Shown: positions 7,736 to 16,851 of the stretch, piece by piece
How positions within the stretch are numbered: position 1 is the first letter of the stretch
Layout: each line of letters starts with the position of its first letter
Source of the DNA: Dyella sp. GSA-30
GTDB taxonomy: Bacteria; Pseudomonadota; Gammaproteobacteria; Xanthomonadales; Rhodanobacteraceae
Reading direction: 5' to 3'
NCBI RefSeq assembly: GCF_027924605.1
Contig: NZ_AP027042.1
Coordinates: 1,217,524 to 1,281,523, forward strand
Length of the DNA: 64,000 nucleotides
Translations under genes and position numbers: made by a program
Notes under the pieces: generated by a model
Told to the model about the DNA's origin: nothing
Seen by the model: only the letters and a program-made list of their open reading frames with translations
The model's database searches: none

Positions 7736-9051
7736 GCCGTTTATCCGATGGCCTGATCCTGGTGGGTCACTATCTAGCCGCGCGCCGTCGGGCGGCACTA
7801 CGCGACAGCACATCTCTGCAGAAGCATCAGCAACGCAGATGGCAGAAGCTGCGCGCTCATGTGCTCGCAAAGTCACCGTTCTACGCGGCGCTGCATCCTG
7901 CGAATCACCAGGACTGTCCCGTTATGGACAAACAGTCGTGGATGGATGCTTTCGATCGCATCAATACTGTCGGCCTGCCGCTGAGCGAGGCCTTTGCGCT
8001 GGCCGAACGCGCGGAAGCCACGCGCGACTTCAGCCCCATGTGGCACGGTGTGTCGATCGGACTCTCCACCGGCACCTCCGGTGCACGTGGCGTGTTCCTG
8101 GCGTCGCCTGCCGAGCGTCTGCAGTGGGCGGGGACCTTACTGGCAAAAATGCTCCCGCAGGGTTTGTTGACCCAGGCGCGGATCGCCCTGCTGTTGCGCG
8201 CCGGCAGCAATCTCTATGACACCTTGTCAGGCGGCTTGCGGTTGAAGTTTCAGTACTTCGATCTGACGCGTCCGTTCAACGACGTGCTCGCCGAGCTGGA
8301 TCGTTATCGACCCACCATCCTCGTTGGCCCGCCAAGCGTGCTCGCCCTTGCGGCCGATGCGACGCTTGCCGGTCGCATCCAACTCAAGCCATCGCGTGTG
8401 ATTGCTGTCGCGGAAGTGCTGGACGACATCGATGCGGCGCGCATTCGGCAGGCCTTCGATGTACCGATCGAGCAGATCTATCAGGCAACCGAAGGCTTCC
8501 TTGCGCACACCTGCTCACATGGAACCTTGCATCTCAACGAAGATGTGCTGATTGTCGAGAAGGCGTGGATCGATCGGGAAACGCGCCGGTTTGTGCCGGT
8601 TGTCACGGATCTGTATCGACAGACTCAGCCGGTCATACGCTACCGGCTCAACGATGTCCTGGTCGAGCGCGCCAGCCCTTGCCCTTGTGGCTCGTGCTTC
8701 ACCGCGATCGAACGCATCGAAGGGCGCGAAGACGATATGGTCTGGCTGCGCAGTCGGACGGGTGCGGAGCAGGTTCCGGTGTTCGCGGATGTACTGTCGC
8801 GTGCCTTGTTGAATGCGGGCGCAGCGGTGGGGGATTACCGTATCGAGCAACGCACACCGGATGTACTGCATGTCGGCGTATCGCCTGCACCCACGGCTGA
8901 GGATGCCGAGCGGATCCGCATGGCACTCGGTGCAAGTATCGATCGCCTCGGGGCGAGTGTGCCGACGATCATCGTGGACGGGACGATCGAATGCGGTGAC
9001 GAACGCAAATGCCGCCGGGTCCGACGATTATGCGAGATCGTCCATGCCTAA
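7732..9051 (+). CDS. Adenylate-forming enzyme, F390 synthetase-related
   Basis: 439 residues from the ATG at 7732 (ATGA overlap with the previous stop); the frame is open further upstream but inside the hydrolase gene. The ATP-binding P-loop of acyl-adenylating enzymes is present (GLSTGTSGARG, residues 112-117 core), followed by PPSVLAL, ATEGFLAHTC and the RYRLND motif near the adenylate site. The family includes phenylacetate-CoA ligase and coenzyme F390 synthetase-like proteins. A Cys-rich CPCGSC stretch follows the RYRLND motif, as in phenylacetate-CoA ligase relatives. It likely activates a carboxylic acid for the next enzymes. Confidence 0.85.
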   Translation: MSRLSDGLILVGHYLAARRRAALRDSTSLQKHQQRRWQKLRAHVLAKSPFYAALHPANHQDCPVMDKQSWMDAFDRINTVGLPLSEAFALAERAEATRDFSPMWHGVSIGLSTGTSGARGVFLASPAERLQWAGTLLAKMLPQGLLTQARIALLLRAGSNLYDTLSGGLRLKFQYFDLTRPFNDVLAELDRYRPTILVGPPSVLALAADATLAGRIQLKPSRVIAVAEVLDDIDAARIRQAFDVPIEQIYQATEGFLAHTCSHGTLHLNEDVLIVEKAWIDRETRRFVPVVTDLYRQTQPVIRYRLNDVLVERASPCPCGSCFTAIERIEGREDDMVWLRSRTGAEQVPVFADVLSRALLNAGAAVGDYRIEQRTPDVLHVGVSPAPTAEDAERIRMALGASIDRLGASVPTIIVDGTIECGDERKCRRVRRLCEIVHA

Positions 9052-10201
9052 GGTTCTGATTCTTGGTGGACGTGCCCCTGTCGCGCTCGATCTTGCGCGA
9101 CGCTTTGCCCGGCGGGGCTGGTCGGTGATCGCAGGTGACAGCATGTCCTGCCGTCTCACGGCCTGGTCGCATTCGGTCGGCGTATCGGTGCGACTGCCGT
9201 CACCGCGCTTCTCGCCTCAGGCTTTCGTCGACGCATTACGGCGCATCATCGATACGCATGGCATCGATATGATCGTGCCGACGTGTGAAGAAGTGTTCTA
9301 TCTCTCGCGCTATCGCGACTTGCTACCCGCCAGTGTGCGAGTGGCTGTAGCCGATTTCGCCACGCTGGATCGCCTGCATAGCAAATGGACCTTCCTTGAG
9401 CTGGCTCGCGAGTGCGGCGCGGACGCACCGGCGAGTGCACGAGTCGAGTCGCTCGAACAGGCCAGGGCATGGGCGGGCAATGATGCGGTCGTCATCAAGC
9501 CGGAGTATTCACGCTTCGGTACGCATGTGCGTTTGTATCCACAGGGTATTCCCGCTGATGCGCAGCCGCTGGAATTATCGGCGGCATGGGTGGTGCAACG
9601 CTTCTGTCGAGGACGCGAACTGTGTTCCTACAGTGTGATCGACCGCGGCAAGGTGCTGGCGCATGTGGCCTATCGACCGGCCTATCGCCTGGCGGGCAGT
9701 GCAAGTTTCTGGTTCGAAGCCTGCGATGTACCTGCGATACGGCACTTCGTCGATACGCTCGCCGCCAGACTCGATTACACCGGGCAGATCGCCTTCGACT
9801 GGATTCAGTCGGAAGGTGGTCGTGTATCGGTACTTGAATGCAATCCTCGCGCGGTCAGTGGCGTACACCTTTTCAAGGACGATGACAATTTGCCCGGTGC
9901 ACTGGCCGGCACGGTGACCTCATGTCTGAGCCCCAGTGCCGGTGCAACCAGCATGCTCGGCTCCGTGATGCTGTCGGCCGGCGGCGCACAGGCATTGAAG
10001 CATGGGCAGGTCGCTCGCTGGTGGCGTGATTATCGTCGTGCGCGTGATGTGATCGCGCCCCCCGGCGATGTCGCGCCCTGGTTCGGCGGGTTGATCGATA
10101 TGGGTGCCTTCGCATGCGTGGCCTTGCGTGAACGCTGCAGCCTGAGACAGGCGTCGACGCGCGATATCGAATGGGATGGCCAGCCGATGATCGCGTTATG
10201 A
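9044..10201 (+). CDS. ATP-grasp domain ligase
   Basis: 385 residues from the ATG at 9044, overlapping the previous gene by 8 bases; the longer frame from 8813 lies inside its neighbour. It has an N-terminal pre-ATP-grasp Rossmann-like domain (MPKVLILGGRAPVALDLAR), then the ATP-grasp fold: VIKPEYSRFGTHV contains the nucleotide-binding Lys, VVQRFCRGRELCSYSV is the hinge strand, and FDWIQ with VLECNPRAVSG supplies the metal-binding Asp/Glu/Asn. ATP-grasp ligases join a carboxylate to an amine or thiol through an acyl phosphate. It lies between an acid-activating enzyme and an acyltransferase, which suggests amide formation. Confidence 0.86.
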   Translation: MPKVLILGGRAPVALDLARRFARRGWSVIAGDSMSCRLTAWSHSVGVSVRLPSPRFSPQAFVDALRRIIDTHGIDMIVPTCEEVFYLSRYRDLLPASVRVAVADFATLDRLHSKWTFLELARECGADAPASARVESLEQARAWAGNDAVVIKPEYSRFGTHVRLYPQGIPADAQPLELSAAWVVQRFCRGRELCSYSVIDRGKVLAHVAYRPAYRLAGSASFWFEACDVPAIRHFVDTLAARLDYTGQIAFDWIQSEGGRVSVLECNPRAVSGVHLFKDDDNLPGALAGTVTSCLSPSAGATSMLGSVMLSAGGAQALKHGQVARWWRDYRRARDVIAPPGDVAPWFGGLIDMGAFACVALRERCSLRQASTRDIEWDGQPMIAL

Positions 10202-11313
10202 GCCGCCTGCCGGCGATGGCATTGGACGCATTCAATGCCAAGGCATGGGATTACCTGCGATTGCACCAGGGCAAATCCACGCGTTCGATGATCGCTAATG
10301 TGCAATGCCAGGTCGATGCAGTACAGGCCGGTGGCGCAGTGTTTCCGGTGACCGTCAATGACGACGAGCCGGACAATGCATGGGTCTGCTCGCCGTTGAC
10401 GACCTATGGTCACTACGCCGTGGAAGAGGTCGATCGGTTAGGGCGCCCGTTTTTGACTGCGCCGCTGCGCGCTCTGGCCGGACGCGCAGCTAACTGGCTG
10501 CGCGGCGCTGATATCGATCGCGCGGTGGCCGTGAACAATTGGCTGGTGTCGACCAATGCCTATCCGCGTCTGCACGATATCGATCTGAATGGCGTCGTTG
10601 CGCAGGTTCGCGAGCGTTGGCCGGCGCATGCGATATGGTTTCGCTCGCTCAATACGGCCCATCACGCCGATTGGCTGCGCGCATTGTCGGACATGGGTTT
10701 TGTGCTGGTGCCAAGTCGACAGGTCTATCTGTTCGACGATATCGAACGGCTGTCGCGCGAGCGAACCGATCTCAAACGCGACCTGGCGATGCTGTCGCGT
10801 CAGGAGGCTGCCGGTCATCTGTCCCATCATTTTGACGATGCGGACCTGGAGCGCGTTGCCGAGCTCTACACGGAGCTCTATATCGGCAAGTACTCGGCCT
10901 TGAATCCGAGCTACGGTGCTGCGTTGATCGCCGCCTGGCACAGGGCGAACCTGCTGGAGCTCCACGGCATCCGCGACGCGCAGGGAGTGCTGCAGGGTGC
11001 GGTCGGCATGTTGCGCTTCGGCGACCTGTTGACCTCACCGATCGTTGGCTACAACACCGCCTTACCCGCGAGGCAAGGTTTGTACCGCATGCTCGCCGCG
11101 CTGGTGCTGCGCCAGGCTGGTCGCGACGGCTGTATGGTCAATCTCAGCGCCGGTGTGGCGCATTTCAAGCGTCAACGCGGCGGCGAGCCTGCCATCGAAT
11201 ACAGCGCGGTGCTGGTCAGCCACATGCCTGTCAAGACACAGCGTGCGATACGCGTACTCGGCGGGATAACCCGCCATATCGGTGTGCCGATCATGCGGCA
11301 CTACCGGCTATAG
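10198..11313 (+). CDS. GNAT/FemAB-like acyltransferase
   Basis: 371 residues from the ATG at 10198 (ATGA overlap). The C-terminal half looks like a GNAT-type acyltransferase: ELHGIRDAQGVLQGAVGMLRF is the central beta hairpin and ARQGLYRMLAALVLRQA the helix after the acyl-CoA-binding strand, followed by MVNLSAGVAHFKRQRGGEPA. The N-terminal half is a second, more diverged domain, as in FemAB-like proteins. It is the last gene of the operon, and its end overlaps the convergent FUSC gene by 23 bases. The acceptor is unknown; acyl transfer onto an amine is the family expectation. Confidence 0.75.
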   Translation: MSRLPAMALDAFNAKAWDYLRLHQGKSTRSMIANVQCQVDAVQAGGAVFPVTVNDDEPDNAWVCSPLTTYGHYAVEEVDRLGRPFLTAPLRALAGRAANWLRGADIDRAVAVNNWLVSTNAYPRLHDIDLNGVVAQVRERWPAHAIWFRSLNTAHHADWLRALSDMGFVLVPSRQVYLFDDIERLSRERTDLKRDLAMLSRQEAAGHLSHHFDDADLERVAELYTELYIGKYSALNPSYGAALIAAWHRANLLELHGIRDAQGVLQGAVGMLRFGDLLTSPIVGYNTALPARQGLYRMLAALVLRQAGRDGCMVNLSAGVAHFKRQRGGEPAIEYSAVLVSHMPVKTQRAIRVLGGITRHIGVPIMRHYRL

Positions 11314-12331
11314 CGTCGCGTGGCCAAACAAGCTGCATCGCGATAAAGGCAACCAGGCATCCCAACAAGTTGTTACCCAGCCGCGTCATCGCATAGCCGA
11401 CCTCACTGGCAGGCAGCGCAAAATCGGTAATCAGCACGAACGACGGCGTGAGAAAGACCACGAACAGCGCATAGTTGATCCGGCGCACCGCGATCGCCAG
11501 CCCGACCAGTGGAAAAACGGCCAGCACCAGTCCGGTCGGTGAATGGATGAGCAAGCCGATGGCGCTGGCGATCATTGCGCCCAGGGCTGTACCCAGCGCA
11601 CGCTCGGCCATGCGCGGCAAGCTGGCGTTGCGGCTCGGTTGCAGGATCAACAAGGTGGCCATGGTCGCCCAATAGCCGAACGGCAGTTGCAGACAGCGCA
11701 CGGCCACAAACGCCGCCGTCGTCGCCAGTGCAAGCCGCAAGGCGTGTCGTGTCGCTATGTGGCGTTCTGCCATCTTCGGATGCGACACCGATATGCGCGT
11801 AGTCGCCGGCCAGATCCAGGCACTGACCGCAATCAGGACACTGAGCGCACAACCGAGCAGATAGGTGAGCAGCAAGTGCATAACATGCTGCGCGTCGTGA
11901 TAAGGCAGATCGATCATGACGACGCAGGCAGTCGCGCTCAAGATGGCGACTTGATAAGTGGCCGCCGAGCGCATGCTGGCCAGCCCGGCGAGCAGGCATG
12001 CGCCGAACAGTGCCAGCGCGGTGGGCACTGGACCATTACCTGCGACATACGCCATCAAACCACCGCAGATGGCCGACACCATGGCAAAGGCCAGCATGGA
12101 TGCGAGACGTCGACGACGTGTGCCTGCGGGGTCGACCAGACAGGTCCAGAATGCACCGATGGCTGCCCAGGCAAAGAGCGGATCGTGTCGTTCATGGCCC
12201 AACCACAACAGCACGCTGACCGCGAACGCGGCGCGCCAGCCGGCACCGTGATCGAAGGTCAGCGAGGGTATCCATCGCCGCCATAGATTTGCGGGCAGCA
12301 CAAAGATATCGCGTGCGATTGAGCGCGACAT
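11291..12331 (-). CDS. FUSC-family inner-membrane protein
   Basis: 346 residues with two blocks of membrane helices (about 30-165 and 200-335) separated by a cytoplasmic loop, the FUSC/AaeB-like organisation. Typical segments are FGYWATMATLLILQPS and ERALGTALGAMIASAIGLL. FUSC proteins include the aromatic-acid exporter AaeB and fusaric-acid resistance proteins, but this one lacks the long soluble domain of AaeB. A LysR gene lies directly upstream on the same strand with a dyad between them (12416-12434), suggesting regulation by that LysR. Its 3' end overlaps the convergent acyltransferase gene. Confidence 0.85.
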   Translation of the reverse strand: MSRSIARDIFVLPANLWRRWIPSLTFDHGAGWRAAFAVSVLLWLGHERHDPLFAWAAIGAFWTCLVDPAGTRRRRLASMLAFAMVSAICGGLMAYVAGNGPVPTALALFGACLLAGLASMRSAATYQVAILSATACVVMIDLPYHDAQHVMHLLLTYLLGCALSVLIAVSAWIWPATTRISVSHPKMAERHIATRHALRLALATTAAFVAVRCLQLPFGYWATMATLLILQPSRNASLPRMAERALGTALGAMIASAIGLLIHSPTGLVLAVFPLVGLAIAVRRINYALFVVFLTPSFVLITDFALPASEVGYAMTRLGNNLLGCLVAFIAMQLVWPRDAIAGSAA

Positions 12332-12415
12332 GATGACCAGGACTCCGGGGATGTATCCGAGCCCGTAGTCTAGAAAGCGCCAGCCTGGGCGGGAAATATG
12401 ATTTGGCCGGGCGCC

Positions 12416-12434
12416 CTATAGGTAAAACCTAGAG
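12416..12434. promoter_or_regulatory. Dyad upstream of the FUSC gene, possible LysR site
   Basis: TAGGT-AAA-ACCTA with two further outer pairs (one mismatch) forms a dyad 85 bases before the FUSC start at 12331 and just after the LysR gene. The T...A ends and size fit a LysR box, but no binding evidence exists. Confidence 0.35.
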
Positions 12435-12441
12435 CTTGCTG

Positions 12442-13416
12442 CTAGACGCTGCCGCTGGTGTCTTCGAGCGTCGCTGCATCCGGCGGTGGCCGCAACGTGA
12501 TGCCCGGCCATCGGCCATCGGCATGCAATTGGCCGATCAGGCCGACCATCGCCTTGCGCACGGCCAGCGCCGCCGCACTTACCGGCAGGGCATGCGACCA
12601 GCACACGCTGGCAGGCCGGCTCATATCGGGGGCGACGATGCGTCGCATCGGCGGACGGGCGTTCTCCGCCCGGTGAAGCATCGCCGACGCAGGCAGGATC
12701 GTACAGGCGCTACCGCCATGGGCTATCGCCATCAAGGCGGGCAATGAATCGATATCGCCGACGATGTGGAGCTCGACTTCCTCGCGCAAAAAGGTGCGCT
12801 CGATCAGCAGGCGCAGATTGTTGACCGTGCCCGGCGTTACCAACGGCACCCCGGCAAGGGCCGACAAGGGGCACGTCGTTGCGGTTTTACGCAGCTTCAG
12901 TCCGGCGTGGCCAAACACGTAAAGTTCTTCGTCGAAGGCCGGGATGACCGACATGCCGTGGGTTTCGGAATCGCGAAACAGGATCGCAAGATCGAGCCGG
13001 CCATCGGGCAGCATCTCGCTGATATAGCCGCTCATGCTTTCGAAAATCTGCAGACGGATGCCAGGGAAATGTTTACGCACATGTTCGAACAAGGGCACAG
13101 CCAGCACGGCAGCGATCGTGGTCGGCAGGCCGACGGCCACCATGCCCGATTCGCTGCCGCCGTCTTCGCGCACGTCGGCGCGGAGCTGCTCCATCTGCCG
13201 CAATATCGCGCGTGCACGCTGATACAAGGCATGGCCGGCCGTGGTGGGCTTGACGCCCCTGGCGCTGCGCAACAGCAGTTGCGTCTCCAGTTCGTCTTCC
13301 AGCGCCGCCATCTGCTGACTCAGCGATGGCTGGGCGATATACAGCTTCTGTGCCGCCTTGGAGAGGCTGCCGGCATCGACAATCGCGACGAAGTATTTGA
13401 GCTGCCTGATATCCAT
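12442..13416 (-). CDS. LysR-family transcriptional regulator, Nac/Cbl-like
   Basis: 324 residues. The N-terminal winged helix-turn-helix is clear (MDIRQLKYFVAIVDAGSLSK, then AAQKLYIAQPSLSQQMAALE), followed by the linker helix and a periplasmic-binding-protein-like effector domain (about 90-300). The opening is typical of the Nac/GltC-type branch. It stands between two FUSC membrane protein genes, one downstream on the same strand and one divergent at 13548, so it may control both. A short dyad (ATAGG..CCTAT, 13423-13437) lies 6 bases before its start. The inducer is unknown; an aromatic acid would suit FUSC transport but is a guess. Confidence 0.9.
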   Translation of the reverse strand: MDIRQLKYFVAIVDAGSLSKAAQKLYIAQPSLSQQMAALEDELETQLLLRSARGVKPTTAGHALYQRARAILRQMEQLRADVREDGGSESGMVAVGLPTTIAAVLAVPLFEHVRKHFPGIRLQIFESMSGYISEMLPDGRLDLAILFRDSETHGMSVIPAFDEELYVFGHAGLKLRKTATTCPLSALAGVPLVTPGTVNNLRLLIERTFLREEVELHIVGDIDSLPALMAIAHGGSACTILPASAMLHRAENARPPMRRIVAPDMSRPASVCWSHALPVSAAALAVRKAMVGLIGQLHADGRWPGITLRPPPDAATLEDTSGSV

Positions 13417-13547
13417 GAGGCGATAGGATACCCCTATGCCTGGGAGAAGAAATTGCTATGCCGTCCCATAGCCGCGCTGCCCTAAAATGCGTAGTGCAAT
13501 TCCATCGAAGGCCATTCACCGCAGGCGAGGCGCCACGTCGATAAATC

Positions 13548-14666
13548 ATGTCTCGCATCACTGAAGCACTGCCCGACCTTCGCAGCCTCATAACCGGTCT
13601 TGCGGCGGACTTTCGTGTCTGGTTCCGGCGAGGTCCGCGCACGCTCGACGAACTCGAAAGTGTCGTGTCGGTACTGTTGGCGATTGTTCTTGCGCATCTG
13701 CTCGGCGCGCGCAACATCGGCTGGGCGGCTTTCAGCGGGTACATGGTGATGCGCGCGCAGTTTTCCGAAAGCCTCATGCGCGGTTGCCTGCGGGTTATCG
13801 GTACGGCGCTGGGCGCGGTGGCTGCGTGGTCGATAGCGCCTTACGTTGTCCAATCGCCCTTGCGTCTATGCCTTGCCCTGGGTCTGGTGGGGCTGGGCAC
13901 GCTGTATATGGCCCTGATCGGCAAGCGCAGCTACGCGTGGCTGTTCACCGGTCTGACGTTTGCGATGGTGTTGATCGACGGCATGGCCTTTCCCCATGCA
14001 TCGCTTGCCGGTTTCGCCCAGTCGCGCTTCGTCGAAATATTTACCGGCACGTTCGCTGCTGTGCTGGTCAGTGGCGTGTCTGCGGTGACGATACGTCGCC
14101 GGTTACGGATGCCTCAGACGGATCGCAGCGTGCAAACCGCCGTTCGCCACCCGCCGATCTGGCATCGCGCGGCGTTCTTGCACGCGCTGCAGGGTGCCGT
14201 TGCATTGGCACTGATTCCCTGGGTATGGGCAATGTTCCATATCGAAGCGTTGAGTCAGTCCAGTACGACGATCATGGCGGTGATGATGGTGCCGCTGGCC
14301 AGTCTGTCCTCCACGTCCCGTGCTCCGTCGAACCGATTGCTGCATCGCTTTATCGGCTGCACCGTGGGTGGGCTGCTGGCGACGGGTATCTTGCTGCTCG
14401 CGCATCCGTGGCCATGGCTGATGGTGCTTGCCATGTGCGCAGGTGTCGCGGCGGGCCGGCATATCGAAAACGGCAGGCTTGGCATCGGCTATATCGGAAC
14501 GCAATTTGTTCTGGCCTTCCTGGTGGTACTGGTGCCCGACAGTTACGCCAGCGCGGACATCCGCCCCGGGGTGGAGCGCCTGTTCGGCATCCTTGTCGGC
14601 ATGCTGTTGCTTGAGCCGGTACGATGGACTTTCCGCCGCGCAACTGCGGCCTTGAAGGTTGCCTGA
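13548..14666 (+). CDS. FUSC-family inner-membrane protein
   Basis: 372 residues with two sets of membrane helices (about 45-185 and 215-350) and a basic cytoplasmic loop in the middle (RRRLRMPQTDRSVQT), as in FUSC/AaeB transporters. Segments include RGCLRVIGTALGAVAAWSIA and a repeat-like RFIGCTVGGLLATGILLLA. It is divergent from the LysR gene (131-bp gap) and probably regulated by it. It is a second FUSC protein within 3 kb, only distantly similar to the first. The likely role is export of an aromatic or amphipathic acid; the substrate is not known. Confidence 0.85.
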   Translation: MSRITEALPDLRSLITGLAADFRVWFRRGPRTLDELESVVSVLLAIVLAHLLGARNIGWAAFSGYMVMRAQFSESLMRGCLRVIGTALGAVAAWSIAPYVVQSPLRLCLALGLVGLGTLYMALIGKRSYAWLFTGLTFAMVLIDGMAFPHASLAGFAQSRFVEIFTGTFAAVLVSGVSAVTIRRRLRMPQTDRSVQTAVRHPPIWHRAAFLHALQGAVALALIPWVWAMFHIEALSQSSTTIMAVMMVPLASLSSTSRAPSNRLLHRFIGCTVGGLLATGILLLAHPWPWLMVLAMCAGVAAGRHIENGRLGIGYIGTQFVLAFLVVLVPDSYASADIRPGVERLFGILVGMLLLEPVRWTFRRATAALKVA

Positions 14667-14679
14667 TGACGAACGCTCA

Positions 14680-15582
14680 TCAGCGGTCGTGCTGGCTCTT
14701 TATATAGGCGGCCAGCCCATCGGCCAGCATGTCGAAAACCGCACGGCAGGCGGCGTTGTGGCGCATGTCTTCATGCATGACCAGCCAGGTATTCAGGATC
14801 ATCGTCAGCTCCGGTAGCACACGGCGCAGGCGCGGCTCGCGCCGGGCCAGGCCAAGCTGGCAGAAGCCCAGACCGAAACCGGCGCGAATGGCGGCCAGTT
14901 GCGCCACGTTGCTGTCGGTGCGCAAAGCAAACATGGAACGCCGCAGTGCGGGTGTATCCGAGAGCATGCGGCGGATATAGGCGCTTTCATGGTCGAAGCC
15001 GATCAGGTGGTGTCCGGCGAGTTCGTCGATGCTGCGCGGCGCCGGATGACGCTTGAGATAATCGGGATGCGCATAGGCGCCGATCTCGATCCTGCCGATC
15101 TTGCGCGCGACCAGCGCTTCTTGCGTCGGATCGAGCATGCGCACGGCGATATCGGCCTCCTGGTTGAGGATGTTCTCGACGCGATCGGAAAGCACCAGCT
15201 CCAGCGTGATCGCAGGGTAGGTGTGCCGGATGGCGGTGAGAATGGGCGGCAGGACCTCCACACCCATCAGTTCCGCCACCGTGATGCGCACCGTGCCGCG
15301 GGCGACACCTTTGTTCGCCGTTGCTGCACGGCGCAGGGCTTCGGCCGTTGCTTGCATGCGTTCCGCGTAAGGCCTGATTGCCAGCGCCGTTTCCGTCGGT
15401 AGCAAGCCACTGGGCGAACGCGTGAACAGGCTCATGCCCAGAGCCGCCTCCAGCGCATCGATATGCCGGCCAACCGTCGGCTGGCTGAGACCCAGCAAGC
15501 GGGCCGTCGCCGAGAGCGAGCCCTCCTGCAGAGCGGCCAGCAGGGTCCGGTAAAGCTGCCATTCGGGCTCGGTCTGATCCAT
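14680..15582 (-). CDS. LysR-family transcriptional regulator
   Basis: 300 residues: a winged helix-turn-helix (LQEGSLSATARLLGLSQPTVGRHIDALE in pattern, about residues 14-42), then an effector domain of the type found in the broad CrgA/GcvA-like group. It is divergent from the oxidoreductase gene at 15674; the 91-bp gap contains GTATAGATAC (near 15589), a short dyad close to its start codon. It most likely regulates that gene and perhaps the exporter after it. It converges with the FUSC gene, 13 bases apart. Confidence 0.9.
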   Translation of the reverse strand: MDQTEPEWQLYRTLLAALQEGSLSATARLLGLSQPTVGRHIDALEAALGMSLFTRSPSGLLPTETALAIRPYAERMQATAEALRRAATANKGVARGTVRITVAELMGVEVLPPILTAIRHTYPAITLELVLSDRVENILNQEADIAVRMLDPTQEALVARKIGRIEIGAYAHPDYLKRHPAPRSIDELAGHHLIGFDHESAYIRRMLSDTPALRRSMFALRTDSNVAQLAAIRAGFGLGFCQLGLARREPRLRRVLPELTMILNTWLVMHEDMRHNAACRAVFDMLADGLAAYIKSQHDR

Positions 15583-15673
15583 ACGTTTTTGTATAGATAC
15601 TCAAGCATCTCGTCAATTCCTTTGAACCCGCGCAGGCGCCAGCATAAGCGACATCCCAGACGGAGAGCCGATC

Positions 15674-16675
15674 ATGAAAGGCAGCAAGACGATGTTGGTG
15701 TTGGGCGCGACCGGCGGTATCGGTGGCGAAGTGGCCAAGGCGGCATTGCGCCGTGGTTGGGCTGTCCGTGCCTTGAATCGCCACGCCGAACGCATGGCGT
15801 CGGATCGCGATGGCATCGAATGGATTCAGGGCGATGCGATGAACGAGGCCGATGTGGTCGCGGCAGCCCACGGCGCCGATGTGATCGTGCATGCGGTCAA
15901 TCCGCCTGCGTACAAGAACTGGGCGCTATGGGTGCTGCCGATGCTGCGCAACACGTTGAGTGCCGCGCGTCAGACGGGCGCGCGTGTCGTGTTGCCCGGC
16001 ACGCTCTACAACTACGGGCCCGAGACGTTTCCGGTGATCACGGAAAATGCGCCGCAGCGGCCACGCACGCGCAAGGGCGCAATACGCGTGCAGATGGAGA
16101 CGTTATTGCGTGAGGCCAGTGCGCAAGGCGTACGCAGCCTGATCGTACGCGCAGGCGATTACTTCGGACCCAAGGCGGGCAACAACTGGTTCTCGCAGAT
16201 GGTGACGGCGGCTCGTCCGGTATTGCATGTCACGCGCATCGGCAAGCTAGGTATCGGGCATCAATGGGGTTATCTCCCCGATGTGGCCGAAACCATATTG
16301 CGCCTGCTGGAGATCGAGGATCGTTTGAACCATATCGAAAACATACATATGGCCGGCCACTGGGACGATACCGGCATGCGCATGGTGGAGGCTGTGCAGC
16401 GTGTGGTTGCCAAGCCGGTGCCGGTACGCGCATTCCCCTGGTGGTTGCTTGCGGTTATCTGGCCGTTCGTGCGTTTGCTGCGCGAACTGCACGAGATGCG
16501 CTACCTGTGGATGCGCCCGATCCGGCTCGATAACGCGCGCTTGCTGGAGCTCTTGGGTAGCGAGCCGCATACCCCGATCGAACAAGCGGTCAAAGCCAGC
16601 TTGATCGGCATCGGTTGCCTGCCGGATCGCGATGCACATCAGAGCCCATCGATGCTGCCGCTGCCAAGGTCGTAA
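15674..16675 (+). CDS. NAD(P)-binding SDR-type oxidoreductase/epimerase
   Basis: 333 residues; the start is supported by GGAGAG 8 bases upstream. It has an N-terminal Rossmann fold with GATGGIGGEVA (about 11-21). The active-site Tyr-x3-Lys of extended SDRs is not clearly present: after LPGTLYNYGPETFPV no matching Lys is placed, so it may be an atypical reductase or a cofactor-binding sensor. The C-terminal half is variable. It lies divergent from a LysR regulator and upstream of a DHA2 exporter, an arrangement often used for inducible detoxification. Substrate unknown. Confidence 0.82.
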   Translation: MKGSKTMLVLGATGGIGGEVAKAALRRGWAVRALNRHAERMASDRDGIEWIQGDAMNEADVVAAAHGADVIVHAVNPPAYKNWALWVLPMLRNTLSAARQTGARVVLPGTLYNYGPETFPVITENAPQRPRTRKGAIRVQMETLLREASAQGVRSLIVRAGDYFGPKAGNNWFSQMVTAARPVLHVTRIGKLGIGHQWGYLPDVAETILRLLEIEDRLNHIENIHMAGHWDDTGMRMVEAVQRVVAKPVPVRAFPWWLLAVIWPFVRLLRELHEMRYLWMRPIRLDNARLLELLGSEPHTPIEQAVKASLIGIGCLPDRDAHQSPSMLPLPRS

Positions 16676-16851
16676 CGGCACGATCGATGTGGTGTGGAGC
16701 GAAGTGTGCGTCCGGCCAAGTTGGTATAACGCGCACTTACCCAGAATGGGAGACGCTCCATGCAGAGAATCGCCGCTATCCGGCCTTCACGTACCCTGAC
16801 ACCGTGCCTGCCTATGCTTTTCGCTCTTGGCGGATCGGCGGGAGTCGTTTG

